Source: Paludibacteraceae bacterium (GTDB taxonomy: Bacteria > Bacteroidota > Bacteroidia > Bacteroidales > Paludibacteraceae). Taken from it: a stretch of DNA of 51,365 nt. This document shows, in pieces, positions 25,045-33,546 of the stretch. Position numbers and translations under genes: made by a program. A model generated the notes under the pieces. The model did no database searches and had not been told where the DNA came from. It saw nothing but the letters and a program-made list of their open reading frames with translations. The stretch's first letter is position 1; each line of letters opens with the position of its first letter. The DNA lies in the NCBI GenBank assembly GCA_017525455.1, contig JAFXSS010000050.1:1-51365 (forward strand). The letters are read 5' to 3'.

Positions 25045-27420
25045 GTGAAAACTCATCTTTTTCTTCGTCGTCAGTATGTACGCTTCAAGCGTCTTAGTCG
25101 CAAGGGCTATGCTGCATTTTGCTCGATGCATCGCGAGGTAACTATCGGCCGTGTCAAGGCGGCCGTGGCTAATCTCGAACTGCTCAAGGCTGGCAAGGCG
25201 GCATTGCTCGTCGTAGCTATGCTGATGACTCCCGAGGCTTTTGCTCTCGAGGAACCGGACATCGATCAGGGAGGAACAGGCATTGCCGTTACTCAGACGG
25301 CTGCGCCTGACGTACAATCCTCCGCTCACCAACAATTTAGTGTTCAGGAAGTGTTGGTGGTGGCCAGTAAGGCTGAACTTCAATCCGACGCTTACCGCAT
25401 CGTTTCCACTATCTCTGCCGAACAGATTGCCGCATTGCCAGTCAATACGGTTGCTGATGTGTTGCAGTACTTGCCCGGCTTGGATATACGTCGTCGCGGA
25501 GCGAATGGCGCACAAACGGACTTGTCTATGCGAGGCGGCACGTTCGACCAGGTGCTTGTCTTGCTTAACGGCGTGCCTGTCAACGATGCGCAGACCGGGC
25601 ACTATTCCTTGCACTTGCCGTTATCCACGCTGCTCATCGAACGTATCGAGGTGCTGCAAGGTGCCAGCGCTGTTACTGCGGGAACGAACGCTTTCGCGGG
25701 CGTAATCAATGTTGTTACGAAGGGTTACCGAGACAATCCTAGACCTTATACGGATTCACGTCCTTGTAATGCGCAGAACGACAGCGCGTTACATGCCGAT
25801 TTCCGGAGCCCGAAATTTAACGCAAATTCTACTCTTAAACTCACTGCCGGAATGAACGCATTCATGCATCCGGAGTTTGCTTTCACAGGCTCTGTTGGCA
25901 AGGTGCAGATCAACGCTTCTGCGGAATATTCGCGTGCTGACGGCTACTATGCTCCTGCTCCGTCCGAGAAAGAGGCCGAAGCGCTTGCCAACAGCGACTG
26001 CCGCTGGGCGAACATCTACCTGCAAACGCGCTGGAACAATCGCGCGTCGGCTGAGGCTACATCGTGGGGAGACCTGGACGTACAAGTCGGCACGCAGTAT
26101 AAAGATGCCGGTGCGGGACTGTTCTACGGTGGCAGTACCGATCAGTTCGACGCCACGCGAACGGCTTTTGGCTCTGCGCGGTACAAGCATCATTGGGGAC
26201 CGTGGAGTTTGCAGGCGCAGGTCGCTTACAGAGCTAACTACGATCGCTACGAGTGGCATCGTACGCAGCGATTGTACGGCAACTTCCATTTCGCGCAGAA
26301 CGCTACCGCTGCGGTTAATGCGGCGTATGCTTCATGGCTCGGCACGACAACGGTAGGAGTCGAACTGCGCAACGAGAATATACACTCCACCAATCTCGGC
26401 GACACCATCTATCCTGACGGCCAAGTGCCGAATGTGGATGGCTTCGAACTGAAGAACCTGGATGTGCTGCATCTTGTCAAGGGCAAGAACAGAATGAACC
26501 TGACGTACTTCGCCCAACAGACTTTCCACTACGACCGGCTGAGTGCCTCGCTGGGCATCTGCGGACTTACCGTGATGCAAACTCTGAATACTCCGCAGGC
26601 GCAAACCTACTTCACCGGCGGAGCCAACATTGGCTATGAGTACCTGTCCGGCAATGCGAACGAACGCGGCAACGGCTCTGTGTACTTGAATGCTCAACGG
26701 GCTGTGCGCATGCCTACGTTCACCGATCTCTATTACGATGCAGGCAACCAACTCGGCAGCCGCAGCCTGCAGCCCGAAAAGGCCTGGACATTCTCACTCG
26801 GTGGCACGTATAACTACCGCGGACTCAGTCTGACTGCCGATGCATGGTACAGACTGGGGGAGAATATTATCGACTGGGTATATGTACCCGCCGATGCCAA
26901 AAGGCCGTATCATGCTATGAACCAGCAGCGCATCAACTCCGCCGGCACCGAACTCACCGCGGTCTATAGACCCGCGCAATCTTCAAATCTTCAAATCTTC
27001 AAATCTTCAAATTATCACTTCTCTCAGTGGCTGAGAGGAGTCAAGATCTCTTATGCCTACACTTGGCTTGACTTGGATTTGCATGAAGCGCAGTCAAGGT
27101 ATCTTGATTACTTGAGCCATAAACTTGTTCTTGGATTGGAGCATGGCATCTGGGTATCGCATAACCCGAAGAAGATTGGTGTGCTGGCTGCCTCGTGGAC
27201 GTTACGTTGGCAGAAACGCGAAGGAGATTACACTTCAGCAGAAGGCGTTGTTATGCCGTACAAGCCCGTGTTACTGTTGGACGGCTCATTGTTCTGGCAG
27301 AACGAACATGTGAAGATCAGTGCCGAGTGCACGAACATTACCAACCGCCATTATTACGATTACGGTTCTTTGCTCATGCCTGGTGCCTGGGGAACTCTCG
27401 CCCTCGAGGTGCACCTATAA
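25045..27420 (+). CDS. TonB-dependent outer-membrane receptor
   Basis: A 791-residue receptor that imports a scarce nutrient across the outer membrane using TonB energy. The plug domain spans about 105-230 (VQEVLVVASKAE as TonB-box region, LPGLDIRRRG, DLSMRGGTFDQVLVLLNGVP, IERIEVLQGAS, INVVTKG). The rest is a 22-strand-type barrel ending in an aromatic-rich segment and VHL. It lacks the N-terminal carboxypeptidase-like domain of SusC proteins and looks more like BtuB/siderophore-type receptors; the substrate is unknown. It begins at GTG 25045. A roughly 50-residue basic stretch (YVRFKRLSRKGYAAF) precedes the hydrophobic signal core (LLVVAMLMTPEAFA). An in-frame octamer repeat lies at 26978-27017. 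Confidence 0.88.
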   Translation: MKTHLFLRRQYVRFKRLSRKGYAAFCSMHREVTIGRVKAAVANLELLKAGKAALLVVAMLMTPEAFALEEPDIDQGGTGIAVTQTAAPDVQSSAHQQFSVQEVLVVASKAELQSDAYRIVSTISAEQIAALPVNTVADVLQYLPGLDIRRRGANGAQTDLSMRGGTFDQVLVLLNGVPVNDAQTGHYSLHLPLSTLLIERIEVLQGASAVTAGTNAFAGVINVVTKGYRDNPRPYTDSRPCNAQNDSALHADFRSPKFNANSTLKLTAGMNAFMHPEFAFTGSVGKVQINASAEYSRADGYYAPAPSEKEAEALANSDCRWANIYLQTRWNNRASAEATSWGDLDVQVGTQYKDAGAGLFYGGSTDQFDATRTAFGSARYKHHWGPWSLQAQVAYRANYDRYEWHRTQRLYGNFHFAQNATAAVNAAYASWLGTTTVGVELRNENIHSTNLGDTIYPDGQVPNVDGFELKNLDVLHLVKGKNRMNLTYFAQQTFHYDRLSASLGICGLTVMQTLNTPQAQTYFTGGANIGYEYLSGNANERGNGSVYLNAQRAVRMPTFTDLYYDAGNQLGSRSLQPEKAWTFSLGGTYNYRGLSLTADAWYRLGENIIDWVYVPADAKRPYHAMNQQRINSAGTELTAVYRPAQSSNLQIFKSSNYHFSQWLRGVKISYAYTWLDLDLHEAQSRYLDYLSHKLVLGLEHGIWVSHNPKKIGVLAASWTLRWQKREGDYTSAEGVVMPYKPVLLLDGSLFWQNEHVKISAECTNITNRHYYDYGSLLMPGAWGTLALEVHL
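26978..27017 (+). repeat. In-frame 8-bp tandem repeat inside the TonB receptor gene
   Basis: Four copies of AATCTTCA plus a variant AATTATCA. Because 8 is not a multiple of 3, the array passes through all frames, each reading the same octapeptide cycle (NLQIFKSS) with no stop. In the receptor it falls between beta-strands near the C-terminus. Confidence 0.85.
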
Positions 27421-27600
27421 ATCCAAAATCCAAAATTTGAAACTTGAAATATTAAATCCTAAATTAAATCCAAAATCCTAAATTTGAAACTTGAAATATT
27501 AAATCCTAAAATAAATCCAAAATCCTAAATTTGAAACTTGAAATTTTAAATCCTAAAATAAATCCAAAATTTGAAACTTGAAATTTTAAATCCTAAATAA
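27421..27600 (+). repeat. AAATnnn heptamer array, 47-bp higher-order repeat
   Basis: Four copies of a 47-bp unit (TTGAAACTTG at 27437, 27484, 27531 and 27571, so periods 47, 47 and 40) follow the receptor stop directly. Each unit is mostly heptamers: AAATCCA, AAATCCT, AAATTTG, AAACTTG, AAATATT, AAATCCT plus five bases. The last copy is one heptamer shorter. The array contains stops in every frame and is non-coding. Confidence 0.88.
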
Positions 27601-27601
27601 T

Positions 27602-27631
27602 AAAGGAGCGCTTCTTGCGCTCCTTTATTTC
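27602..27631. terminator. Bidirectional terminator between receptor gene and menG
   Basis: AAAGGAGCGC (27602-27611), loop TTCTT, GCGCTCCTTT (27617-27626): a perfect 10-bp stem with A-rich and T-rich flanks on both sides. The stop codon of menG (27625-27627) lies in its right arm. Confidence 0.9.
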
Positions 27632-28356
27632 TCTGCCTTATAAACAGTGGATATCCCGAAGGTTAGCGTTGTGGCTTTTATTTGTGTAAATCCCGCCGCA
27701 CGCAGATGTTCGCAGAATGCTTCGCCGTACGGAAAGTTCTTGACCGAGCGGTTAAGATAGGAGTAAGCACCTTTGTCGCGGCTGAACAGATTGCCTACAA
27801 ACGGCAGTATATGCGTGAAGTACAGGTCATACCCCCAGCGTATCAACGGGTTGGTGGGGTAGGAGAATTCCAGAATCATCAGTTCGCCACCAGGCCGCAA
27901 TACGCGATACATCTCGCTTAGGCCTTCGTCCATATTGGCAAAGTTCCGCACACCGTATGCGCAAGTCACAGTATCGAATGACTCGTCGGCATAAGGCATC
28001 TGTTGTGCGCTGCCATAGTCGAAGCGCACTTTGTCGGAGTAGCCGTGTTGGGCTACTTTCTTTTGCCCGATAGCCATCATCTGTCGGCTTAGATCAATAC
28101 CGGTCACATGCGCAGCCTTGTTTTGCTGTAACAGTTCGATAGTCAAATCGGCTGTGCCGATAGCTACATCCAGCAGACTGATTTCTGACTTCTGATCTCT
28201 GACTTCTGCCAGCTTACCCACGGCTTTCCGCCGCCAGCGCTTGTCGATGTTTAGCGACAACAGGTGGTTCAAACCGTCGTACGTCCCCGCTATGCGGTCA
28301 AACAGCTGCCCTATATGCTGCTTCTCCTCGCCGATATGTTGTTTCTCGTTTTCCAT
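27625..28356 (-). CDS. menG: Demethylmenaquinone methyltransferase
   Basis: A 243-residue SAM-dependent enzyme (UbiE/MenG family) that makes menaquinone from demethylmenaquinone, the respiratory quinone of Bacteroidota. Seen are FDRIAGTYDGLNHLLS, the SAM motif LLDVAIGTADL, TGIDLSRQMM, the post-motif VTCAYGVRNF and the C-terminal TTLTFGISTVYKAEK. ATG 28356 is chosen: an upstream TTG at 28365 lies inside the promoter. A heptamer repeat (28178-28205) encodes the linker VRDQKSEIS just before motif I. Function should persist, because motif I is intact. Confidence 0.93.
   Translation of the reverse strand: MENEKQHIGEEKQHIGQLFDRIAGTYDGLNHLLSLNIDKRWRRKAVGKLAEVRDQKSEISLLDVAIGTADLTIELLQQNKAAHVTGIDLSRQMMAIGQKKVAQHGYSDKVRFDYGSAQQMPYADESFDTVTCAYGVRNFANMDEGLSEMYRVLRPGGELMILEFSYPTNPLIRWGYDLYFTHILPFVGNLFSRDKGAYSYLNRSVKNFPYGEAFCEHLRAAGFTQIKATTLTFGISTVYKAEK
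28178..28208 (-). repeat. In-frame heptamer repeat inside menG
   Basis: Four heptamers on the plus strand (CTGATTT, CTGACTT, CTGATCT, CTGACTT) plus CTG, which is AAATCAG-type repeats on the coding strand. They encode a basic/polar linker before the SAM-binding strand. Confidence 0.85.
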
Positions 28357-28362
28357 CGACTG

Positions 28363-28394
28363 CAAAGGTACGAAAAATTATTGAATTATGCAAA
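28363..28394 (-). promoter_or_regulatory. Promoter of menG, near-leaderless start
   Basis: On the minus strand TTTG (28391-28394), a 20-nt spacer and TACCTTTG (28363-28370). The -7 element ends only 6 nt before ATG 28356, so transcription would start within a few bases of the start codon and the mRNA would be leaderless or nearly so. Confidence 0.78.
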
Positions 28395-28496
28395 TATTTT
28401 GCCGGGAAAGTGTAGTTGGGCGACAGAAAGGTGATTGAAAAAATGTAAAGTTCGTGTGATAAAATGCACGAAATATTGTTGTTTTTGTAGCAAAGT

Positions 28497-28528
28497 GTTG
28501 TTTTTTCGAAAAAAAATGTGTAATTTTG
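28497..28528 (+). promoter_or_regulatory. Promoter of the T9SS surface protein locus
   Basis: GTTG (28497-28500), a 20-nt spacer and TAATTTTG (28521-28528). The leader to ATG 28626 is about 90 nt, AT-rich, without a Shine-Dalgarno sequence. Divergent from menG. Confidence 0.7.
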
Positions 28529-28625
28529 TTGCGGTTTTTACCATTTTTTAAATAAAACATATGTCTGTATAGTAAAAGACGTTGTTTTAAAGGTGCTATC
28601 GATATAAAATATCAATACGATAATT

Positions 28626-31600
28626 ATGCGAAATGCTATGTTATATATAGGCAGTTTATCCCTTCTGCGCCGCTGTGTTTGCATTGCTTTAGGTGTATGC
28701 TTGCCCTTTTTTTGTATTCCCGTATATTCTCAGACTACTAGTATCACTATTCCTTACTCTTTTAGTTTTGAGGAGTCAGAGATGGCGGAGCTTGCTAATT
28801 GGGTGATTAACCCGGGCAAAGGAGCAGACACTTTGCCCGAGAAATGGATAGTGGGTAATGCCGCTCATAGTGAAGGACATCGTGCGCTATATATATCCAA
28901 CAATGGCTCGGATTGTCAGTTTGGCAAGGCTGTGTTGACCCAATATGCGTATCGTGATCTGTTGTTACCCAAGGGCACGTATGAATGCTCGTTTGATTGG
29001 CGCTGTGTTGGCAAGAACGGCTCATCGTTGTATGCCGGTGTATATGACATGCAGACCATCAACACTTTGACGGTCGGTTCAGATCGGGCTGAGATCCCTT
29101 CGACTGTTTTAACAGGATGTCAATTGCGTGATTTATATGGCTCTTCACGTTGGAAACATTCAGATTTTCGTATTTCTTCAAATGGATCCCGTGTCATCCG
29201 AATATATTTCATCTGGATGAACCGTAATGCTGAAGATGATTTGCCGGCGCCTATAGGCGGGTGTGTAGACAACATACAAATTACGTTGGCCAATTGTAAG
29301 AAACCATCGGAGGTTACTGCTGATTTGGTGGGTGATAGCATGCTGGTTACCTGGAAAGGAACAAGTGAAAAGTATATTCTGGAGTATCGTCGTCATGGCC
29401 GTGCAAAGTGGAATACCACGACAGCCCTTTATGCTGAGAGCCATGTGATAGAAGGTCTGGATGAAGGTTCGTATGATTTTCGTGTGAGGGGTATTTGCAA
29501 TGATGTGGATACCAGCGCATACGCTTACCTGACCTCGGTGCTTGTGTATTATCCAGAACGCCACTGCATCGACTTCGTTCATCTTGAGGATAATCCCGCC
29601 GTAGTGGCGACGTATGGTCCGTTTAAGACGCCGGAGCAAAATCAGGGCGTCATAGACTACGGTCCGGATGACAAGTTCTCACGTCATACGGTGAACATTG
29701 AGCCGGATGTTTATGACCCGCGTACCGACAATCGCTTGTCCACCATTGCGCCAAACGGCTTGGCCTCAGTACGTTTGGGAAACTGGAATACAGGTGCGGA
29801 GGCTGAGAGCCTGATTTTCTCATATAAGGTAGATGAGAACTCGGCCATCTTGCTTATGCATTATGCCGTTGTGCTTGAAGATCCTAATCATGATCCTAAG
29901 GAACAACCTCATTTTACGTTGGAAATCCTTGATCAATGGGGTGATCTTATTGAACCGACATGCGGCGTCGCCGATTTCTATGCTGGTCAATTCAACGGAG
30001 TGAACGGCTGGCACATGACGGCGCGGAATATTTCCTGGAAAGAATGGACTACTATAGGATTGAATCTTTCTCAACGTATAGGCCAGAATATCTATGTGCG
30101 TTTGACTACTCGTGATTGTAGTTTAAGTGGGCACTATGGTTATGCCTATTTCTCATTGGATTGCGTAGCTGCGCGAATTGAGGGGACAAGCTGTGGTAGT
30201 GATGCTCAAATGTCGATTGCTGCGCCGGATGGTTTTGCTTATGAGTGGTTTAATAAGTATGGTGAGCCTGTTCCAGCAGACCATTTGACAAACGATGGGA
30301 AAACTCTGCTTGTTGAATCGTCGGATACGACTACTTACCGTTGTCGGTTGACTTATCTGGAAGAGGCGTCTTGTGGCTTTGATTTGTATTCTGCCGCTCG
30401 TCCGCGTTTCCCAGTGTCATCTTTTGATTGGAAGTACGAGCCGGCAGAATGTCAAAATAAGGTTCGTTTCATCAACAAGAGTCATATAATGACGAACTTC
30501 GATAATGTGGTTGAGTATCATTATGACCAACCATGCGACGAATTTGAATGGGATTTCGGCATGGGACAGTCAGGCTCTGATCGTAATCCTGTTGTGATCT
30601 TTCCGCAGGAAGGCGGTACATTCGATGTGACTCTGAACGCGTTTATTGCAGAGGGAAGATGTGTTGATGATACGGTAATATCCATCACTCTGCCAAAGAT
30701 TGGAGACCAAGTGATACCCATTGATACAGCTATATGTGAGGGAAATTATATAACCTTGGGACCGCAGTATATTTTTATACCTGGTGAGTTTGAGAATACT
30801 TGGGTTACCTCGGTAGGATGTGACTCTACTGTCGTGATGAATGTAACTGTTAATCCAGTGTTTAATAAGTACGTCGGAGATACTACAATCTGTGCAGATG
30901 AAAAGTTGATAATTGACGGTCAGACGTATAAGTACTCTGTATCTGATACGTTCCCTATATTCTACTTAAGTTCACTTCCGCCATATTGTGATTCTATTCG
31001 TAAGGTATACGTGACGGTACTCGATTCGATCCTGCCTGAAGTGAGCGTTCGCGAGATGAGTGATGAACCTAATTCCGGTGCAATATTCATCGCAGGCGAG
31101 GGATTCGACTATTACACGGTTAACGACGGTTATCCCGTATATGCAACCGAAGACTCGATTACCGGCCTCAACGGAGGAACATTCGAACTGAAGTTCTTCA
31201 ATGATTTCGGATGCTCGGTTGTAGTGGAGAAGAGCGTGAGTGTATGTATGCCCGGTTGGATTTATCAGCGTTGGGACGATGTGCTGTCGCTCAAGAACTT
31301 CACCGCATTGGAAACCGATTCGGCTGAGCACGTATTCACAGACTACCAGTGGTTCAAGGACAACCAACCGATTGAAGGCGATACGCTCTCGTATATGTAT
31401 GCAGAGGGCGGTTTGGACCCGAACGCTACCTATCACCTCGAGATGACACGCGTTATCAACGGCGAGAAAGTGGTGACCTGCCCGTTCCATCCGATTGTGG
31501 AGGAAGACCGGATTGTGGTTTACGTTTATCCGTCACCCGTTCAGTCTGGAGGCAAACTGACCATCATGGTCAGCGCTGCGGCTAAGGCAACGATAGTGAA

Positions 31601-31742
31601 CACCTTCGGTGAAGTCGTAAAGACGCTTGACCTCAAGGAGGGCGCGAACGAAGTGGAGATGAATGTGCCGGCGGGCGTATATGTTGTGCAGGTAGTGATT
31701 GATGGCGAGACGCGTGTTTGCCGTGTTGGCGTAATAGATTAG
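28626..31742 (+). CDS. T9SS-secreted surface protein A (Fn3, PKD-like, type A sorting domain)
   Basis: A 1,038-residue secreted protein. Order: signal peptide (about 1-36), lectin-like N-terminal domain (FSFEESEMAELANWV), a fibronectin-III-like module (about 224-305), a second large beta-domain (about 310-530), a PKD-like module (EFEWDFGMG near 640), two ICEG/GCDS-type short repeats (CEGNYITLG, GCDSTVVMNVTVNP) and a type A T9SS sorting domain (about 965-1038: VYPSPVQSGGKLTI, VNTFGEVVKTL, PAGVYVVQV). The C-terminal domain directs export through the type IX system to the surface, where it is cleaved and the protein attached. It is paralogous to the gene at 33547. Adhesin-like; ligand unknown. 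First gene after the promoter. Confidence 0.85.
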   Translation: MRNAMLYIGSLSLLRRCVCIALGVCLPFFCIPVYSQTTSITIPYSFSFEESEMAELANWVINPGKGADTLPEKWIVGNAAHSEGHRALYISNNGSDCQFGKAVLTQYAYRDLLLPKGTYECSFDWRCVGKNGSSLYAGVYDMQTINTLTVGSDRAEIPSTVLTGCQLRDLYGSSRWKHSDFRISSNGSRVIRIYFIWMNRNAEDDLPAPIGGCVDNIQITLANCKKPSEVTADLVGDSMLVTWKGTSEKYILEYRRHGRAKWNTTTALYAESHVIEGLDEGSYDFRVRGICNDVDTSAYAYLTSVLVYYPERHCIDFVHLEDNPAVVATYGPFKTPEQNQGVIDYGPDDKFSRHTVNIEPDVYDPRTDNRLSTIAPNGLASVRLGNWNTGAEAESLIFSYKVDENSAILLMHYAVVLEDPNHDPKEQPHFTLEILDQWGDLIEPTCGVADFYAGQFNGVNGWHMTARNISWKEWTTIGLNLSQRIGQNIYVRLTTRDCSLSGHYGYAYFSLDCVAARIEGTSCGSDAQMSIAAPDGFAYEWFNKYGEPVPADHLTNDGKTLLVESSDTTTYRCRLTYLEEASCGFDLYSAARPRFPVSSFDWKYEPAECQNKVRFINKSHIMTNFDNVVEYHYDQPCDEFEWDFGMGQSGSDRNPVVIFPQEGGTFDVTLNAFIAEGRCVDDTVISITLPKIGDQVIPIDTAICEGNYITLGPQYIFIPGEFENTWVTSVGCDSTVVMNVTVNPVFNKYVGDTTICADEKLIIDGQTYKYSVSDTFPIFYLSSLPPYCDSIRKVYVTVLDSILPEVSVREMSDEPNSGAIFIAGEGFDYYTVNDGYPVYATEDSITGLNGGTFELKFFNDFGCSVVVEKSVSVCMPGWIYQRWDDVLSLKNFTALETDSAEHVFTDYQWFKDNQPIEGDTLSYMYAEGGLDPNATYHLEMTRVINGEKVVTCPFHPIVEEDRIVVYVYPSPVQSGGKLTIMVSAAAKATIVNTFGEVVKTLDLKEGANEVEMNVPAGVYVVQVVIDGETRVCRVGVID

Positions 31743-31757
31743 TGAGGAGGAACAACA

Positions 31758-33533
31758 ATGAGAAAGAGTATCTATTATATCACTGTTTTATTCTTACTGT
31801 TCAGTCAGGCACTCTGCGCAGCACCTGCCAAAGGCAAGAGCAGCAAAGGAACATGGAAAGGCGCAACGCGCAATATCCATCATGTAGCCTTCTGGGGCGG
31901 TGGCGGATATAGCGGTTTGCTGAACAACTACGAATACAGCAAGTTCACCGGTGGCGGTGGCGGTTTGCTGGGTGTAGGATATGAGTATCGGTACGACCAC
32001 TTCATCCTCGATGCAGGTGCGGAGTTCCGTATGTTCAGTTCGCTGGACAAAGTCACTTTCCCGTCAACCTATCAGGTTGCTTTGATGGCGGACGGTTACA
32101 ACCAGACGATGAACTACACGTTCGGCGATCCGTTCCGCGAGAATCATGTGGTAGGGCAGGCTATGGTTCCGCTGATGCTGGGTGGCCGATGGGATACTTG
32201 GTACTTCCTGATTGGCGCAAAGGCAGGTTACACCGTGCTTGGTAATTATAGTCAGAAAGGTACTTATACAACAACCATTACCGACAATGATGCCCAAGAT
32301 CCCAATTGGCGTGATATAAGTCACGGTACGGTTACCGATGCACCATATGCACAAAAAGGCAAGATCGGTTACGGATTGGATGTGACGGCAAGTGCCGAGG
32401 TGGGAGTGAACTTGAACGGATTACTCAGTCAGGACTGGAACAGTCGGAACAATGCACGCAAGCACCCCGTACACATGCGATTGGCTGCATTTGTCGATTA
32501 TGGTGTATTGAGTATGGGGCAGGCGCAGGAAGGACCGATGGCGATTGTGGACGAGTCGGGTATATCCAGCCGTTCGCTGCACAATTCGTATTGGGCAAAC
32601 GGCAGATTGAACAGTCTGTTGGCAGGTGTGAAGTTTACAGTCTTGCTGCAGATGAACAAACCGCAGCAACCCAAACCGGCCAAACCGACCATGGTGGTTT
32701 ATGTGCGTGATGAGAATACCGACAAGGGTATAGCTTCGGCTACGGTGGCTATGAAGCAGACCGATGCCAAAAAACCGCGTACCATACGCCGCGCTACGAA
32801 TGCCAAGGGTGCTATGGTGGCAAAGATGAATGCCGGCTCATATGAATTGAGCGTATCGCATCCGGATTATATATCCAAGGACGCACAACTGGAACATGGC
32901 GACTGGGGTGATACATTGTCGTTGAGGCTGACGCCGCGTCCGGACTTCCGTCTGTATGTGCGCGATGCGAAGACCGATTCGCTGATGCGGGCTGAGGTTA
33001 TTTTCACCAACACGGCTGAAAAGAAGACAATCGCTACAATCTATACCGATTCGTTGACCGGCTATGCACAGCAGCACTTGCCAATCAATGTGCCGATACA
33101 GATTCGCATCAAGGCACCTGACCATATAACCGTTACCGATAAGATTGCCGATATAGGTGGCGAGATGACGTATCGTCTGGAGCCAATCGTCAAGAAAAAA
33201 CCGATCGTACTGCGCAACTTGTTCTTCGCTACCAACAGAGCAACCATACTGCCGGAGTCAGAGCCTGAGTTGCAGAACTTGTACAACTTGCTCATCGAGC
33301 ATCCGGAGATTCGCATACGTATCACCGGTCATACGGATAACGTAGGTTCGGATCGTTTCAACCAGAGCCTGTCGGAGCAGCGTGCCAACAGCGTACGGTT
33401 TGAACTTATCAAGCGCGGCATAGATGCCGATCGTATCGAGGCAGAGGGTAAGGGTAAGACCGAACCGGTTGCCACCAACGAGACGGATGAAGGACGTGCA
33501 TTGAACCGCCGTGTAGAATTTATGATACTATAA
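31758..33533 (+). CDS. Outer-membrane barrel fused to two regulatory-like domains and an OmpA domain
   Basis: A 591-residue protein. Signal peptide (about 1-22), an N-terminal outer-membrane barrel with glycine/aromatic-rich strands (about 35-305, ending VKFTVLLQM), two carboxypeptidase-regulatory-like beta-sandwiches (VYVRDENTDKGIASATV near 312 and LYVRDAKTDSLMRAEV near 398) and a C-terminal OmpA peptidoglycan-binding domain (about 484-591: FFATNRATILPES, GHTDNVGSDRFNQSLSEQRA, NRRVEFMIL). It would span the outer membrane and hold the cell wall. The regulatory-like plus OmpA part recalls PorE of the T9SS attachment complex, but without its TPR and propeller. A strong Shine-Dalgarno GAGGAGG (31744-31750) lies 7 nt before ATG 31758, 15 nt after surface protein A. 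Confidence 0.85.
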   Translation: MRKSIYYITVLFLLFSQALCAAPAKGKSSKGTWKGATRNIHHVAFWGGGGYSGLLNNYEYSKFTGGGGGLLGVGYEYRYDHFILDAGAEFRMFSSLDKVTFPSTYQVALMADGYNQTMNYTFGDPFRENHVVGQAMVPLMLGGRWDTWYFLIGAKAGYTVLGNYSQKGTYTTTITDNDAQDPNWRDISHGTVTDAPYAQKGKIGYGLDVTASAEVGVNLNGLLSQDWNSRNNARKHPVHMRLAAFVDYGVLSMGQAQEGPMAIVDESGISSRSLHNSYWANGRLNSLLAGVKFTVLLQMNKPQQPKPAKPTMVVYVRDENTDKGIASATVAMKQTDAKKPRTIRRATNAKGAMVAKMNAGSYELSVSHPDYISKDAQLEHGDWGDTLSLRLTPRPDFRLYVRDAKTDSLMRAEVIFTNTAEKKTIATIYTDSLTGYAQQHLPINVPIQIRIKAPDHITVTDKIADIGGEMTYRLEPIVKKKPIVLRNLFFATNRATILPESEPELQNLYNLLIEHPEIRIRITGHTDNVGSDRFNQSLSEQRANSVRFELIKRGIDADRIEAEGKGKTEPVATNETDEGRALNRRVEFMIL

Positions 33534-33546
33534 ACATCGATTTCCA

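Noticed and set aside
27421-27600. CRISPR array or insertion sequence
   Set aside because: No unique spacers, no inverted ends and no transposase; it is a direct tandem array of heptamers.
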